The translations under genes were made by a program, and so were the position numbers. Under the pieces are notes generated by a model. It searched no databases. It was given only the letters and a program-made list of their open reading frames with translations, and was not told where the DNA came from. Below are positions 36,321 through 49,329 of a stretch of DNA of 64,000 bases, piece by piece (position 1 is the stretch's first letter; each line of letters starts with the position of its first letter). Source of the stretch: Parapristionchus giblindavisi (lineage: Eukaryota; Nematoda; Chromadorea; Rhabditida; Diplogasteridae); assembly GCA_943737045.1 (NCBI GenBank), contig CALSFV010000653.1, forward strand, positions 124,001 to 188,000. Direction: 5' to 3'.

Positions 36321-39300
36321 AGAGCATTCTCCAAATGGAAAATTTCTAACAGAGACTATCATTCCTTTTTTCAGAGCTATCTTAAAAAAATTAAGATGTT
36401 AAAGAAAGATAAAGTTTAAAGCGAATTATAAGGCTTTTCTTGGACTCTCGTGATTCGGCTATGACCACTGTCTTGTTCTGACCCCGGCTAAGCTCTTTGG
36501 GCAGGAGCTCGGGTCTGTGAAGCTCACAATTGATGCACTAGATGTGCTTGATAAAGTATCAGTAAGGCAAAGTAATACACAACTGGGAACAGGGTGATAA
36601 CTGCATCACATTTTGGAAAAAAAAATGGTTTACGTCCAAGTATGACAATAATTATATTTATTTCAATCCAGTATCGGTCGATATTCATTCTGATTAGTAT
36701 ATTTTGTAATCGTAACTTATCGTGGATTAATTTAAAAATAATAAGCAAGTAGTGAAACGCCGGGTATTGAATTGATAGTCTGATATTCAGCGTGAACCTG
36801 GTAAATTTACGTCACTTTTGAAATGTCAAAATTCAGAACTCTCGACAGCATTCTCCAAATGGAAAATTTCTAATAGAGACTATCATTCCTTTTTTCAGAG
36901 CTATCCAAAAAACTTAAGATGTTAAAGAAAGATATAGTTTAAAGCGAATTATAAGGCTTTTCTTGGACCCTAGTGATTCGACTATGACCACTGTCTGGTT
37001 CTGACCCCGGCTAGGCTCTTTGGGCAGGAGCTCGGGTCTGTGAAACTCACAATAGCATGCTCTAGATATGCTTGATAAAGTATTAGTAGGACAAAGTAAT
37101 ACACAACTGGGAACAGGGTGATAACTGCATCGAATTTTGGAAAAAAAATGGTTTACGTCCAAGTATGACAATAATTATATTTATTTCAATCCAGTATCGG
37201 TCGATATTCATTCTGATTAGTATATTTTGTAATCGTCAATTATCGTGGATTAATTTAAAAATAATAAGCAAGTGGTCAAACGCCGGGTATTGAATTGATA
37301 GTCTGATATTCAGCGTGAACCTGGTAAATTTACGTCACTTTTGAAATGTCAAAATTCAGAACTCTCGACAGCATTCTCCAAATGGAAAATTTCTAACAGA
37401 GACTATCATTCCTTTTTTTCAGAGCTATCCAAAAATTTCAAGATATTAAAGAAAGATAAAGTTTAAAGCGAATTATAAGGCTTTTCTTGGACCCTAGTGA
37501 TTCGACTATGACCACTGTCTGGTTCTGACCCCGGCTAGGCTCTTTGGGCAGGAGCTCGGGTCTGTGAAACTCACAATAGCATGCTCTAGATATGCTTGAT
37601 AAAGTATTAGTAGGACATAGTAATACACAACTGGGAACAAGGTGATAACTGCATCGAATTTTGGAAGAAAAAAATGGTTTACGTCCAAGTATGACAATAA
37701 TTATTTTTATTTCATTCCAGCATCGGTCGATATTCATTCTGATTAGTATATTTTGCAATCGTCAATTATCGTGGATTAATTTAAAAATAATAAGCAAGTG
37801 GTTAAACGCCGGGTATTGAATTGATAGTCTGATATTCAGCGTGAACCTGGTAAATTTACGTCACTTTTGAAATGTCAAAATTCAGAACTCTCGACAGCAT
37901 TCTCCAAATGGAAAATTTCTAACAGAGACTATCATTCCTTTTTTCAGAGCTATCTAAAAAAATTAAGATGTTAAAGAAAGATAAAGTTTAAAGCGAATTA
38001 TAAGGCTTTTCTTGGACTCTCGTGATTCGGCTATGACCACTGTCTTGTTCTGACCCCGGCTAAGCTCTTTGGGCAGGAGCTCGGGTCTGTGAAGCTCACA
38101 ATTGCATGCACTAGATGTGCTTGATAAAGTATCAGTAAGGCAAAGTAATACACAACTGGGAACAGGGTGATAACTGCATCACATTTTGGAAAAAAATGGT
38201 TTACGTCCAAGTATGACAATAATTATTTTTATTTCATTCCAGTATCGGTCGATATTCATTCTGATTAATATGTTTTGTAATCGTCACGTATTGTGGATTA
38301 ATTTTAAAATAGTGATCAAGTGGTGAAACGCCGGGTATTGAATTGATTGTCTGATATTCAGCGTCAATCTGGCACATTTACGTCACTTTTGAAATGTCAA
38401 AATTCAGAACTCTCGACAGCATTCTCCAAATGGAAAATTTCTAACAGAGACTATCATTCCTTTTTTTCAGAGCTATCCAAAAATTTCAAGATATTAAAGA
38501 AAGATAAAGTTTAAAGCGAATTATAAGGCTTTTCTTGGACCCTAGTGATTCGACTATGACCACTGTCTTGTTCTGACCCCTGCTAAGCTCTTTGGGCAGG
38601 AGCTCGGGTCTGTGAAGCTCACAATTGCATGCACTAGATGTGCTTGATAAAGTATCAGTAAGGCAAAGTAATACACAACTGGGAACAGGGTGATAACTGC
38701 ATCGAATTTTGGAAAAAAATGGTTTACGTCCAAGTATGACAATAATTATTTTTATTTCATTCCAGCATCGGTCGATATTCATTCTGATTAGTATATTTTG
38801 TAATCGTAACTTATCGTGGATTAATTTAAAAATAATAAGCAAGTAGTGAAACGCCGGGTATTGAATTGATAGTCTGATATTCTGCGTGAACCTGGTAAAT
38901 TTACGTCACTTTTGAAATGTCAAAATTCAGAACTCTCGAGAGCATTCTCCAAATGGAAAATTTCTAACAGAGACTATCATTCCTTTTTTCAGAGCTATCT
39001 TTAAAAAAATAAGATGTTAAAGAAAGATAAAGTTTAAAGCGAATTATAAGGCTTTTCTTGGACTCTCGTGATTCGGCTATGACCACTGTCTTGTTCTGAC
39101 CCCGGCTAAGCTCTTTGGGCAGGAGCTCGGGTCTGTGAAGCTCACAATTGCATGCACTAGATGTGCTTGATAAAGTAGCAGTAAGGCAAAGTAATACACA
39201 ACTGGGAACATGGTGATAACTGCATCACATTTTGGAAAAAAATGATTTACGTCCAAGTATGACAATAATTATTTTTATTTCATTCCAGTATCGGTCGATA

Positions 39301-41090
39301 TTCATTCTGATTAGTATATTTTGTAATCGTAACTTATCGTGGATTAATTTAAAAATAATAAGCAAGTAGTGAAACGCCGGGTATTGAATTGATAGTCTGA
39401 TATTCAGCGTGAACCTGGTAAATTTACGTCACTTTTGAAATGTCAAAATTCAGAACTCTCGACAGCATTCTCCAAATGGAAAATTTCTAACATAGACTAT
39501 CATTCCTTTTTTCAGAGCTATCCAAAAAACTTAAGATGTTAAAGAAAGATAAAGTTTAAAGCGAATTATAAGGCTTTTCTTGGACTTTCGTGATTCGAAT
39601 ATGACCACTGTCTTGTTCTAACCCCGGCTAAGCTCTTTGGGCAGGAGTTCGGGTCTGTGAAACTCACAATAGCATGCTCTAGATGTGCTTGATAAAGTAT
39701 TAGTAGGACAAAGTAATACACAGCTGAAAACAGGGTGATAACTGCATCGAATTTTGGAAAAAAAATGGTTTACGTCCAAGTATGACAATAATTATTTTTA
39801 TTTCATTCCAGTATCGGTCGATATTCATTCTGATTAGTATATTTTGTAATCGTAACTTATCGTGGATTAATTTAAAAATAATAAGCAAGTAGTGAAACGC
39901 CGGGTATTGAATTGATAGTCTGATATTCAGCGTGAACCTGGTAAATTTACGTCACTTTTGAAATGTCAAAATTCAGAACTCTCGACAGCATTCTCCAAAT
40001 GGAAAATTTCTAACAGAGACTATCATTCCTTTTTTCAGAGCTATCCAAAAAACTTAAGATGTTAAAGAAAGATAAAGTTTAAAGCGAATTATAAGGCTTT
40101 TCTTGGACTTTCGTGATTCGAATATGACCACTGTCTTGTTCTAACCCCGGCTAAGCTCTTTGGGCAGGAGTTCGGGTCTGTGAAACTCACAATAGCATGC
40201 TCTAGATGTGCTTGATAAAGTATTAGTAGGACAAAGTAATACACAGCTGAAAACAGGGTGATAACTGCATCGAATTTTGGAAAAAAAATGGTTTACGTCC
40301 AAGTATGACAATAATTATTTTTATTTCATTCCAGCATCGGTCGATATTCATTCTGATTAGTATATTTTGTAATCGTAACTTATCGTGGATTAATTTAAAA
40401 ATAATAAGCAAGTAGTGAAACGCCGGGTATTGAATTGATAGTCTGATATTCAGTGTGAACCTGGTAAATTTACGTCACTTTTGAAATGTCAAAATTCAGA
40501 ACTCTCGAGAGCATTCTCCAAATGGAAAATTTCTAACAGAGACTATCATTCCTTTTTTCAGAACTATCTTAAAAAAATTAAGATGTTAAAGAAAGATAAA
40601 GTTTAAAGCGAATTATAAGGCTTTTCTTGGACTCTCGTGATTCGGCTATGACCACTGTCTTGTTCTGACCCCGGCTAAGCTCTTTGGGCAGGAGCTCGGG
40701 TCTGTGAAGCTCACAATTGCATGCACTAGATGTGCTTGATAAAGTATCAGTAAGGCAAAGTAATACACAACTGGGAACAGGGTGATAACTGCATCGAATT
40801 TTGGAAAAAAATGGTTTACGTCCAAGTATGACAATAATTATTTTTATTTCATTCCAGCATCGGTCGATATTCATTCTGATTAGTATATTTTGTAATCGTA
40901 ACTTATCGTGGATTAATTTAAAAATAATAAGCAAGTAGTGAAACGCCGGGTATTGAACTGATAGTCTGATATTCAGCGTGAACCTGGTAAATTTACGTCA
41001 CTTTTGAAATGTCAAAATTCAGAACTCTCGAGAGCATTCTCCAAATGGAAAATTTCTAACAGAGACTATCATTCCTTTTTTCAGAGCTAT

Positions 41091-43170
41091 CTTAAAAAAT
41101 AAGATGTTAAAGAAAGATAAAGTTTAAAGCGAATTATAAGGCTTTTCTTGGACTCTCGTGATTCGGCTATGACCACTGTCCTGTTCTGACCCCGGCTAAG
41201 CTCTTTGGGCAGGAGCTCGGGTCTGTGAAGCTCACAATTGCATGCACTAGATGTGCTTGATAAAGTATCAGTAAGGCAAAGTAATACACAACTGGGAACA
41301 GGGTGATAACTGCATCGAATTTTGGAAAAAAAAATGATTTACGTCCAAGTATGACAATAATTATTTTTATTTCATTCCAGTATCGGTCGATATTCATTCT
41401 GATTAGTATATTTTGTAATCGTAACTTATCGTGGATTAATTTAAAAATAATAAGCAAGTAGTGAAACGCCGGGGATTGAATTGATAGTCTGATATTCAGC
41501 GTGAACCTGGTAAATTTACGTCACTTTTGAAATGTCAAAATTCAGAACTCTCGACAGCATTCTCCAAATGGAAAATTTCTAACAGAGACTATCATTCCTT
41601 TTTTCAGAGCTATCCAAAAATTTTTAGATATTAAAGAAAGATAAAGTTTAAAGCGAATTATAAGGCTTTTCTTGGACCCTAGTGATATGACCACTGTCTG
41701 GTTCTGACCCCGGCTAAGCTCTTTGGGCAGGAGCTCATGTCTGAGAAACTCACAATAGCATGCTCTAGATATGCTTGATAAAGTATTAGTAGGACAAAGT
41801 AATACACAACTGGGAACAGGGTGATAACTGCATCGAATTTTGGAAAAAAAATGGTTTACGTCCAAGTATGACAATAATTATTTTTATTTCATTCCAGTAT
41901 CGGTCGATATTCATTCTGATTAGTATATTTTGTAATCGTAACTTATCGTGGATTAATTTAAAAATAATAAGCAAGTAGTGAAACGCCGGGTATTGAACTG
42001 ATAGTCTGATATTCAGCGTGAACCTGGTAAATTTACGTCACTTTTGAAATGTCAAAATTCAGAACTCTCGAGAGCATTCTCCAAATGGAAAATTTCTAAC
42101 AGAGACTATCATTCCTTTTTTCAGAGCTATCTTAAAAAATAAGATGTTAAAGAAAGATAAAGTTTAAAGCGAATTATAAGGCTTTTCTTGGACTCTCGTG
42201 ATTCGGCTATGACCACTGTCCTGTTCTGACCCCGGCTAAGCTCTTTGGGCAGGAGCTCGGGTCTGTGAAGCTCACAATTGCATGCACTAGATGTGCTTGA
42301 TAAAGTATCAGTAAGGCAAAGTAATACACAACTGGGAACAGGGTGATAACTGCATCGAATTTTGGAAAAAAAAATGATTTACGTCCAAGTATGACAATAA
42401 TTATTTTTATTTCATTCCAGTATCGGTCGATATTCATTCTGATTAGTATATTTTGTAATCGTAACTTATCGTGGATTAATTTAAAAATAATAAGCAAGTA
42501 GTGAAACGCCGGGGATTGAATTGATAGTCTGATATTCAGCGTGAACCTGGTAAATTTACGTCACTTTTGAAATGTCAAAATTCAGAACTCTCGACAGCAT
42601 TCTCCAAATGGAAAATTTCTAACAGAGACTATCATTCCTTTTTTCAGAGCTATCCAAAAATTTTTAGATATTAAAGAAAGATAAAGTTTAAAGCGAATTA
42701 TAAGGCTTTTCTTGGACCCTAGTGATATGACCACTGTCTGGTTCTGACCCCGGCTAAGCTCTTTGGGCAGGAGCTCATGTCTGAGAAACTCACAATAGCA
42801 TGCTCTAGATATGCTTGATAAAGTATTAGTAGGACAAAGTAATACACAACTGGGAACAGGGTGATAACTGCATCGAATTTTGGAAAAAAAATGGTTTACG
42901 TCCAAGTATGACAATAATTATTTTTATTTCATTCCAGTATCGGTCGATATTCATTCTGATTAGTATATTTTGTAATCGTAACTTATCGTGGATTAATTTA
43001 AAAATAATAAGCAAGTAGTGAAACGCCGGGTATTGAATTGATAGTCTGATATTCAGCGTGAACCTGGTAAATTTACGTCACTTTTGAAATGTCAAAATTC
43101 AGAACTCTCGAGAGCATTCTCCAAATGGAAAATTTCTAACAGAGACTATCATTCCTTTTTTCAGAGCTAT
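41091..43170 (+). repeat. Dimer duplication (2 x 1040 bp) with private deletion marker
   Basis: Two monomers at 41091-42130 are repeated at 42131-43170. Both copies carry a 6-bp loss (CCCTAGTGATATGACC in place of CCCTAGTGATTCGACTATGACC) and GAGCTCATGTCTGAG. The same pair recurs once more at 47352-48148, where the BEL-type element then intervenes. Confidence 0.85.
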
Positions 43171-44749
43171 CTTAAAAAAATTAAGATGTTAAAGAAAGAT
43201 AAAGTTTAAAGCGAATTATAAGGCTTTTCTTGGACTCTCGTGATTCGGCTATGACCACTGTCTTGTTCTGACCCCGGCTAAGCTCTTTGGGCAGGAGTTC
43301 GGGTCTGTGAAACTCACAATAGCATGCTCTAGATATGCTTGATAAAGTATTAGTAGGACAAAGTAATACACAACTGGGAACAGGGTGATAACTGCATCGA
43401 ATTTTGGAGAAAAAAATGGTTTACGTCCAAGTATGACAATAATTATTTTTATTTCATTCCAGTATCGGTCGATATTCATTCTGATTAGTATATTTTGTAA
43501 TCGTAACTTATCGTGGATTAATTTAAAAATAATAAGCAAGTAGTGAAACGCCGGGTATTGAATTGATAGTCTGATATTCAGCGTCAACCTGGCAAATTTA
43601 CGTCACTTTTGAAATGTCAAAATTCAGAATTCTCGACAGCATTCTCCAAATGGAAAATTTCTAACAGAGACTATCATTCCTTTTTTCAGAGCTATCTTTA
43701 AAAAATTAAGATGTTAAAGAAAGATAAAGTTTAAAGCGAATTATAAGGCTTTTCTTGGACCCTAGTGATTCGACTATGACCACTGTCTGGTTCTGACCCC
43801 GGCTAAGCTCTTTGGGCAGGAGCTCGGGTCTGTGAAGCTCACAATTGCATGCACTAGATATGCTTGATAAAGTATCAGTAAGGCAAAGTAATACACAGCT
43901 GAAAACAGGGTGATATCTGCATCGAATTTTGGAAAAAAATGGTTTACGTCCAAGTATGACAATAATTATTTTTATTTCATTCCAGCATCGGTCGATATTC
44001 ATTCTGATTAATATGTTTTGTAATCGTCAATTATCGTGGATTAATGTAAAAATAATAAGCAAGTAGTGAAACGCCAGGTATTGAATTGATAGTCTGATAT
44101 TCAGCGTCAACCTGGCAAATTTACGTCACTTTTGAAATGTCAAAATTCAGAATTCTCGACAGCATTCTCCAAATGGAAAATTTCTAACAGAGACTATCAT
44201 TCCTTTTTTCAGAGCTATCTTTAAAAAATTAAGATGTTAAAGAAAGATAAAGTTTAAAGCGAATTATAAGGCTTTTCTTGGACCCTAGTGATTCGACTAT
44301 GACCACTGTCTGGTTCTGACCCCGGCTAAGCTCTTTGGGCAGGAGCTCGGGTCTGTGAAGCTCACAATTGCATGCACTAGATATGCTTGATAAAGTATCA
44401 GTAAGGCAAAGTAATACACAGCTGAAAACAGGGTGATAACTGCATCGAATTTTGGAAAAAAATGGTTTACGTCCAAGTATGACAATAATTATTTTTATTT
44501 CATTCCAGCATCGGTCGATATTCATTCTGATTAATATGTTTTGTAATCGTCAATTATCGTGGATTAATGTAAAAATAATAAGCAAGTAGTGAAACGCCAG
44601 GTATTGAATTGATAGTCTGATATTCAGCGTGAACCTGGTAAATTTACGTCACTTTTGAAATGTCAAAATTCAGAACTCTCGACAGCATTCTCCAAATGGA
44701 AAATTTCTAACAGAGACTATCATTCCTTTTTTCAGAGCTATCCAAAAAT

Positions 44750-46316
44750 TTTAAGATATTAAAGATAGATAAAGTTTAAAGCGAATTATAAGGCTTTTCT
44801 TGGACCCTAGTGATTCGACTATGACCACTGTCTTGTTCTAACCCCGGCTAAGCTCTTTGGGCAGGAGCTCGGGTCTGTGAAGCTCACAATTGCATGCACT
44901 AGATATGCTTGATAAAGTATCAGTAAGGCAAAGTAATACACAGCTGAAAACAGGGTGATAACTGCATCGAATTTTGGAAAACAATGGTTTACGTCCAAGT
45001 ATGACAATAATTATTTTTATTTCATTCCAGCATCGGTCGATATTCATTCTGATTAATATGTTTTGTAATCGTCAATTATCGTGGATTAATGTAAACATAA
45101 TAAGCAAGTAGTGAAACGCCAGGTATTGAATTGATAGTCTGATATTCAGCGTGAACCTGGTAAATTTACGTCACTTTTGAAATGTCAAAATTCAGAACTC
45201 TCGACAGCATTCTCCAAATGGAAAATTTCTAACAGAGACTATCATTCCTTTTTTCAGAGCTATCCAAAAATTTTAAGATATTAAAGATAGATAAAGTTTA
45301 AAGCGAATTATAAGGCTTTTCTTGGACCCTAGTGATTCGACTATGACCACTGTCTTGTTCTAACCCCGGCTAAGCTCTTTGGGCAGGAGCTCGGGTCTGT
45401 GAAGCTCACAATTGCATGCACTAGATATGCTTGATAAAGTATCAGTAAGGCAAAGTAATACACAGCTGAAAACAGGGTGATAACTGCATCGAATTTTGGA
45501 AAACAATGGTTTACGTCCAAGTATGACAATAATTATTTTTATTTCATTCCAGCATCGGTCGATATTCATTCTGATTAATATGTTTTGTAATCGTCAATTA
45601 TCGTGGATTAATGTAAACATAATAAGCAAGTAGTGAAACGCCAGGTATTGAATTGATAGTCTGATATTCAGCGTGAACCTGGTAAATTTACGTCACTTTT
45701 GAAATGTCAAAATTCAGAACTCTCGACAGCATTCTCCAAATGGAAAATTTCTAACAGAGACTATCATTCCTTTTTTCAGAGCTATCCAAAAATTTTAAGA
45801 TATTAAAGATAGATAAAGTTTAAAGCGAATTATAAGGCTTTTCTTGGACCCTAGTGATTCGACTATGACCACTGTCTTGTTCTAACCCCGGCTAAGCTCT
45901 TTGGGCAGGAGCTCGGGTCTGTGAAGCTCACAATTGCATGCACTAGATATGCTTGATAAAGTATCAGTAAGGCAAAGTAATACACAGCTGAAAACAGGGT
46001 GATAACTGCATCGAATTTTGGAAAACAATGGTTTACGTCCAAGTATGACAATAATTATTTTTATTTCATTCCAGCATCGGTCGATATTCATTCTGATTAA
46101 TATGTTTTGTAATCGTCAATTATCGTGGATTAATGTAAACATAATAAGCAAGTAGTGAAACGCCAGGTATTGAATTGATAGTCTGATATTCAGCGTGAAC
46201 CTGGTAAATTTACGTCACTTTTGAAATGTCAAAATTCAGAACTCTCGACAGCATTCTCCAAATGGAAAATTTCTAACAGAGACTATCATTCCTTTTTTCA
46301 GAGCTATCCAAAAATT
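44750..46316 (+). repeat. Run of three near-identical 522-bp monomers
   Basis: Three consecutive units carrying GGAAAACAATGG, ATGTAAACATAATAAGC and AAAGATAGATAAAG show no difference that I can see. The same run is in the second ten-monomer copy (54609-56175). This is local homogenisation, younger than the surrounding variation but older than the ten-monomer duplication. Confidence 0.75.
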
Positions 46317-48144
46317 TTAAGATATTAAAGATAGATAAAGTTTAAAGCGAATTATAAGGCTTTTCTTGGACCCTAGTGATTCGACTATGACCACTGTCTG
46401 GTTCTGACCCCGGCTAAGCTCTTTGGGCAGGAGCTCGGGTCTGTGAAGCTCACAATTGCATGCACTAGATATGCTTGATAAAGTATCAGTAAGGCAAAGT
46501 AATACACAGCTGAAAACAGGGTGATAACTGCATCGAATTTTGGAAAAAAATGGTTTACGTCCAAGTATGACAATAATTATTTTTATTTCATTCCAGCATC
46601 GGTCGATATTCATTCTGATTAATATGTTTTGTAATCGTCAATTATCGTGGATTAATGTAAAAATAATAAGCAAGTAGTGAAACGCCAGGTATTGAATTGA
46701 TAGTCTGATATTCAGCGTGAACCTGGTAAATTTACGTCACTTTTGAAATGTCAAAATTCAGAACTCTCGACAGCATTCTCCAAATGGAAAATTTCTAACA
46801 GAGACTATCATTCCTTTTTTCAGAGCTATCCAAAAATTTTAAGATATTAAAGATAGATAAAGTTTAAAGCGAATTATAAGGCTTTTCTTGGACCCTAGTG
46901 ATTCGACTATGACCACTGTCTTGTTCTAACCCCGGCTAAGCTCTTTGGGCAGGAGCTCGGGTCTGTGAAGCTCACAATTGCATGCACTAGATATGCTTGA
47001 TAAAGTATCAGTAAGGCAAAGTAATACACAGCTGAAAACAGGGTGATAACTGCATCGAATTTTGGAAAACAATGGTTTACGTCCAAGTATGACAATAATT
47101 ATTTTTATTTCATTCCAGCATCGGTCGATATTCATTCTGATTAATATGTTTTGTAATCGTCAATTATCGTGGATTAATGTAAACATAATAAGCAAGTAGT
47201 GAAACGCCAGGTATTGAATTGATAGTCTGATATTCAGCGTGAACCTGGTAAATTTACGTCACTTTTGAAATGTCAAAATTCAGAACTCTCGACAGCATTC
47301 TCCAAATGGAAAATTTCTAACAGAGACTATCATTCCTTTTTTCAGAGCTATCTTAAAAAATAAGATGTTAAAGAAAGATAAAGTTTAAAGCGAATTATAA
47401 GGCTTTTCTTGGACTCTCGTGATTCGGCTATGACCACTGTCCTGTTCTGACCCCGGCTAAGCTCTTTGGGCAGGAGCTCGGGTCTGTGAAGCTCACAATT
47501 GCATGCACTAGATGTGCTTGATAAAGTATCAGTAAGGCAAAGTAATACACAACTGGGAACAGGGTGATAACTGCATCGAATTTTGGAAAAAAAAATGATT
47601 TACGTCCAAGTATGACAATAATTATTTTTATTTCATTCCAGTATCGGTCGATATTCATTCTGATTAGTATATTTTGTAATCGTAACTTATCGTGGATTAA
47701 TTTAAAAATAATAAGCAAGTAGTGAAACGCCGGGGATTGAATTGATAGTCTGATATTCAGCGTGAACCTGGTAAATTTACGTCACTTTTGAAATGTCAAA
47801 ATTCAGAACTCTCGACAGCATTCTCCAAATGGAAAATTTCTAACAGAGACTATCATTCCTTTTTTCAGAGCTATCCAAAAATTTTTAGATATTAAAGAAA
47901 GATAAAGTTTAAAGCGAATTATAAGGCTTTTCTTGGACCCTAGTGATATGACCACTGTCTGGTTCTGACCCCGGCTAAGCTCTTTGGGCAGGAGCTCATG
48001 TCTGAGAAACTCACAATAGCATGCTCTAGATATGCTTGATAAAGTATTAGTAGGACAAAGTAATACACAACTGGGAACAGGGTGATAACTGCATCGAATT
48101 TTGGAAAAAAAATGGTTTACGTCCAAGTATGACAATAATTATTT

Positions 48145-48148
48145 TTAT
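48145..48148 (+). repeat. Target-site duplication, left copy (TTAT)
   Basis: TTAT lies before the left LTR and again at 52783-52786 after the right LTR. The intact satellite at 42921-42930 reads TTTTTATTTC, which contains it once. Confidence 0.75.
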
Positions 48149-48282
48149 ATAGTCGATCCCGTGGGATACTATGTCTACTTGTCTAGGTTCAAGATAAGAA
48201 TAACGGAGAAATACTATAGAATGTGTCCTTCTGTGATCCCTGTTGTGTGATTGAACGAGAAATTAAATTAACAAAAGTAATA

Positions 48283-48288
48283 TTTATT
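48283..48288 (-). terminator. Candidate poly(A) signal AATAAA in LTR
   Basis: Minus-strand AATAAA lies about 135 bp before the end of the LTR. The matching copy in the 5' LTR is at 52074-52079. Its position toward the R-U5 side fits 3'-end formation, but this is a short and common motif. Confidence 0.4.
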
Positions 48289-48974
48289 AATTATGTTTAC
48301 TCTGAGTTCTACTACAATGGGTCCACTAATATGAGAGCAATCTGATAGTATATGATACAAAACCTCAGAGTTCTGGTAGCAACCTTCTTCCTCTGGGTAT
48401 GTGTTCTGCTTGGGCTGATCGGGGTTGTTGGGCTAGTCTGGGGGTCCGCCGTACGACCTCAAACTTGGGTAATTAAACACAATATAACGAAGTTAAGTGA
48501 GCGAGAAATAAGCGTTAAAACAACACAATAGCTAGAGAATGAAGTGGGCAAATGGGGAAAGACGACGAAGGGAAAGCAGGAGAACTTCATCTGATTTGAG
48601 GTAATATTCTGAGCTATGACGAATAGAGTTCATATATGTTTTCTGTCTGATTATGAGGTCTAACGAACAGCAATAATCTGAGTACTGACGAGAATATGTG
48701 ATATGAATATAGCAGGGAAATATGGAATAATAAGTAAGATAAGTTAAAGGAAAAACCGGCGTGAACGTGGCCGCTGACGTAGAATTTATGAGAAATCATA
48801 GGCCAGAAGTGAAATTGTGAGAGCGAGAATCTTACTGTAGTATTCTGTGTGAGACGCTCTACGCTTATGAATTTGAATCTTACTGTCTTACTGTATATTT
48901 GCCGTCAGCTGCAGACTACTTGCTATCGCATTCTGACTTTATTTATGAATATTTGCTAATTAATTATGATTTAA

Positions 48975-48990
48975 GTAGCGGTTTCGCTAC
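48975..48990. other. Inverted repeat at the LTR end (hairpin)
   Basis: GTAGCG-GTTT-CGCTAC is a perfect 6-bp inverted repeat one base from the LTR terminus. The same hairpin is at 52766-52781. At the other LTR end ATCCC-GT-GGGAT (48156-48167) is also self-complementary. These may be integrase-recognised ends or RNA structures; function is inferred. Confidence 0.6.
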
Positions 48991-48991
48991 A

Positions 48992-49004
48992 CTCCCGCCT
49001 TTCT
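48992..49004 (-). other. Polypurine tract of BEL-type element
   Basis: Minus-strand AGAAAGGCGGGAG abuts the 3' LTR. It has one pyrimidine. A longer uninterrupted purine tract lies 155-170 bp upstream. Confidence 0.65.
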
Positions 49005-49158
49005 GAAGCTCGCCCACGGCGAGTTTTGAAGAGATACATTTTGAAAGAAAAAGAAATTATGATGTTTATGATTCTATCTGGATATCGGAAAATTCTGGTC
49101 TAGGTGTTTGATTATCTGATTATGGTATGTATGATTCATGAGTTTGAGAGTCGCTTGA

Positions 49159-49174
49159 CTCCCTCCCCCTTTTT
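49159..49174 (-). other. Second, upstream polypurine tract
   Basis: Minus-strand AAAAAGGGGGAGGGAG is a 16-base pure purine run. Its surroundings resemble the LTR-adjacent tract: CTTCA before it and GGGAGTCAAGCGA at its end, compared with GGGAGTGTAGCGA at the true LTR junction. It may be an extra priming site or a relic of an older LTR junction. Confidence 0.5.
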
Positions 49175-49329
49175 GAAGAGGAGAAACAATTGTAGATGAT
49201 CTTTGGTCTATGTATGATTAGGATGGATATGATATATATGGAATATTGAATTAAGATAAACAAATGCAAATGGATAGCAATGGGTAACACTGAATATGTG
49301 TCATCACCATGAAATCACGGAGAGGCTGG

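Larger units (their letters stand above)
26872..48148 (+). repeat. Satellite array, segment 3 (about 41 monomers)
   Basis: The array resumes with the duplicated TTGAAATGTC and runs to the BEL-type element. It mixes type-A units (CTCTCGTGATTCGGC, GAAGCTCACAATTGCATGC, ATCAGTAAGGCAAAG), type-B units, and, from about 43.7 kb, a third set with CAGCTGAAAACAGGG. Several higher-order duplications lie inside and are listed separately. No gene or RNA is visible; recurring short minus-strand ORFs are part of the repeat. Confidence 0.96.
48149..48991 (-). repeat. 3' LTR (843 bp) of BEL-type element
   Basis: Direct repeat of 51940-52782 with equal length and no difference seen by eye. Minus-strand ends are TGTAGCGAAACC and GGGATCGACTAT. 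Short inverted repeats lie at both ends. A minus-strand AATAAA at 48288-48283 is a candidate poly(A) signal. The 61-codon minus-strand frame found in both LTRs has no visible support as a gene. Confidence 0.92.
48992..49329 (-). other. 3' non-coding region of BEL-type element
   Basis: 338 bp between the ORF stop and the 3' LTR. Apart from the two polypurine tracts I see no ORF and no trace of RT or integrase coding sequence. Confidence 0.6.

Noticed and set aside
48614..48799. 61-codon ORF in both BEL LTRs
   Set aside because: Located inside the LTR with no homology visible; repeated only because the LTR is duplicated.
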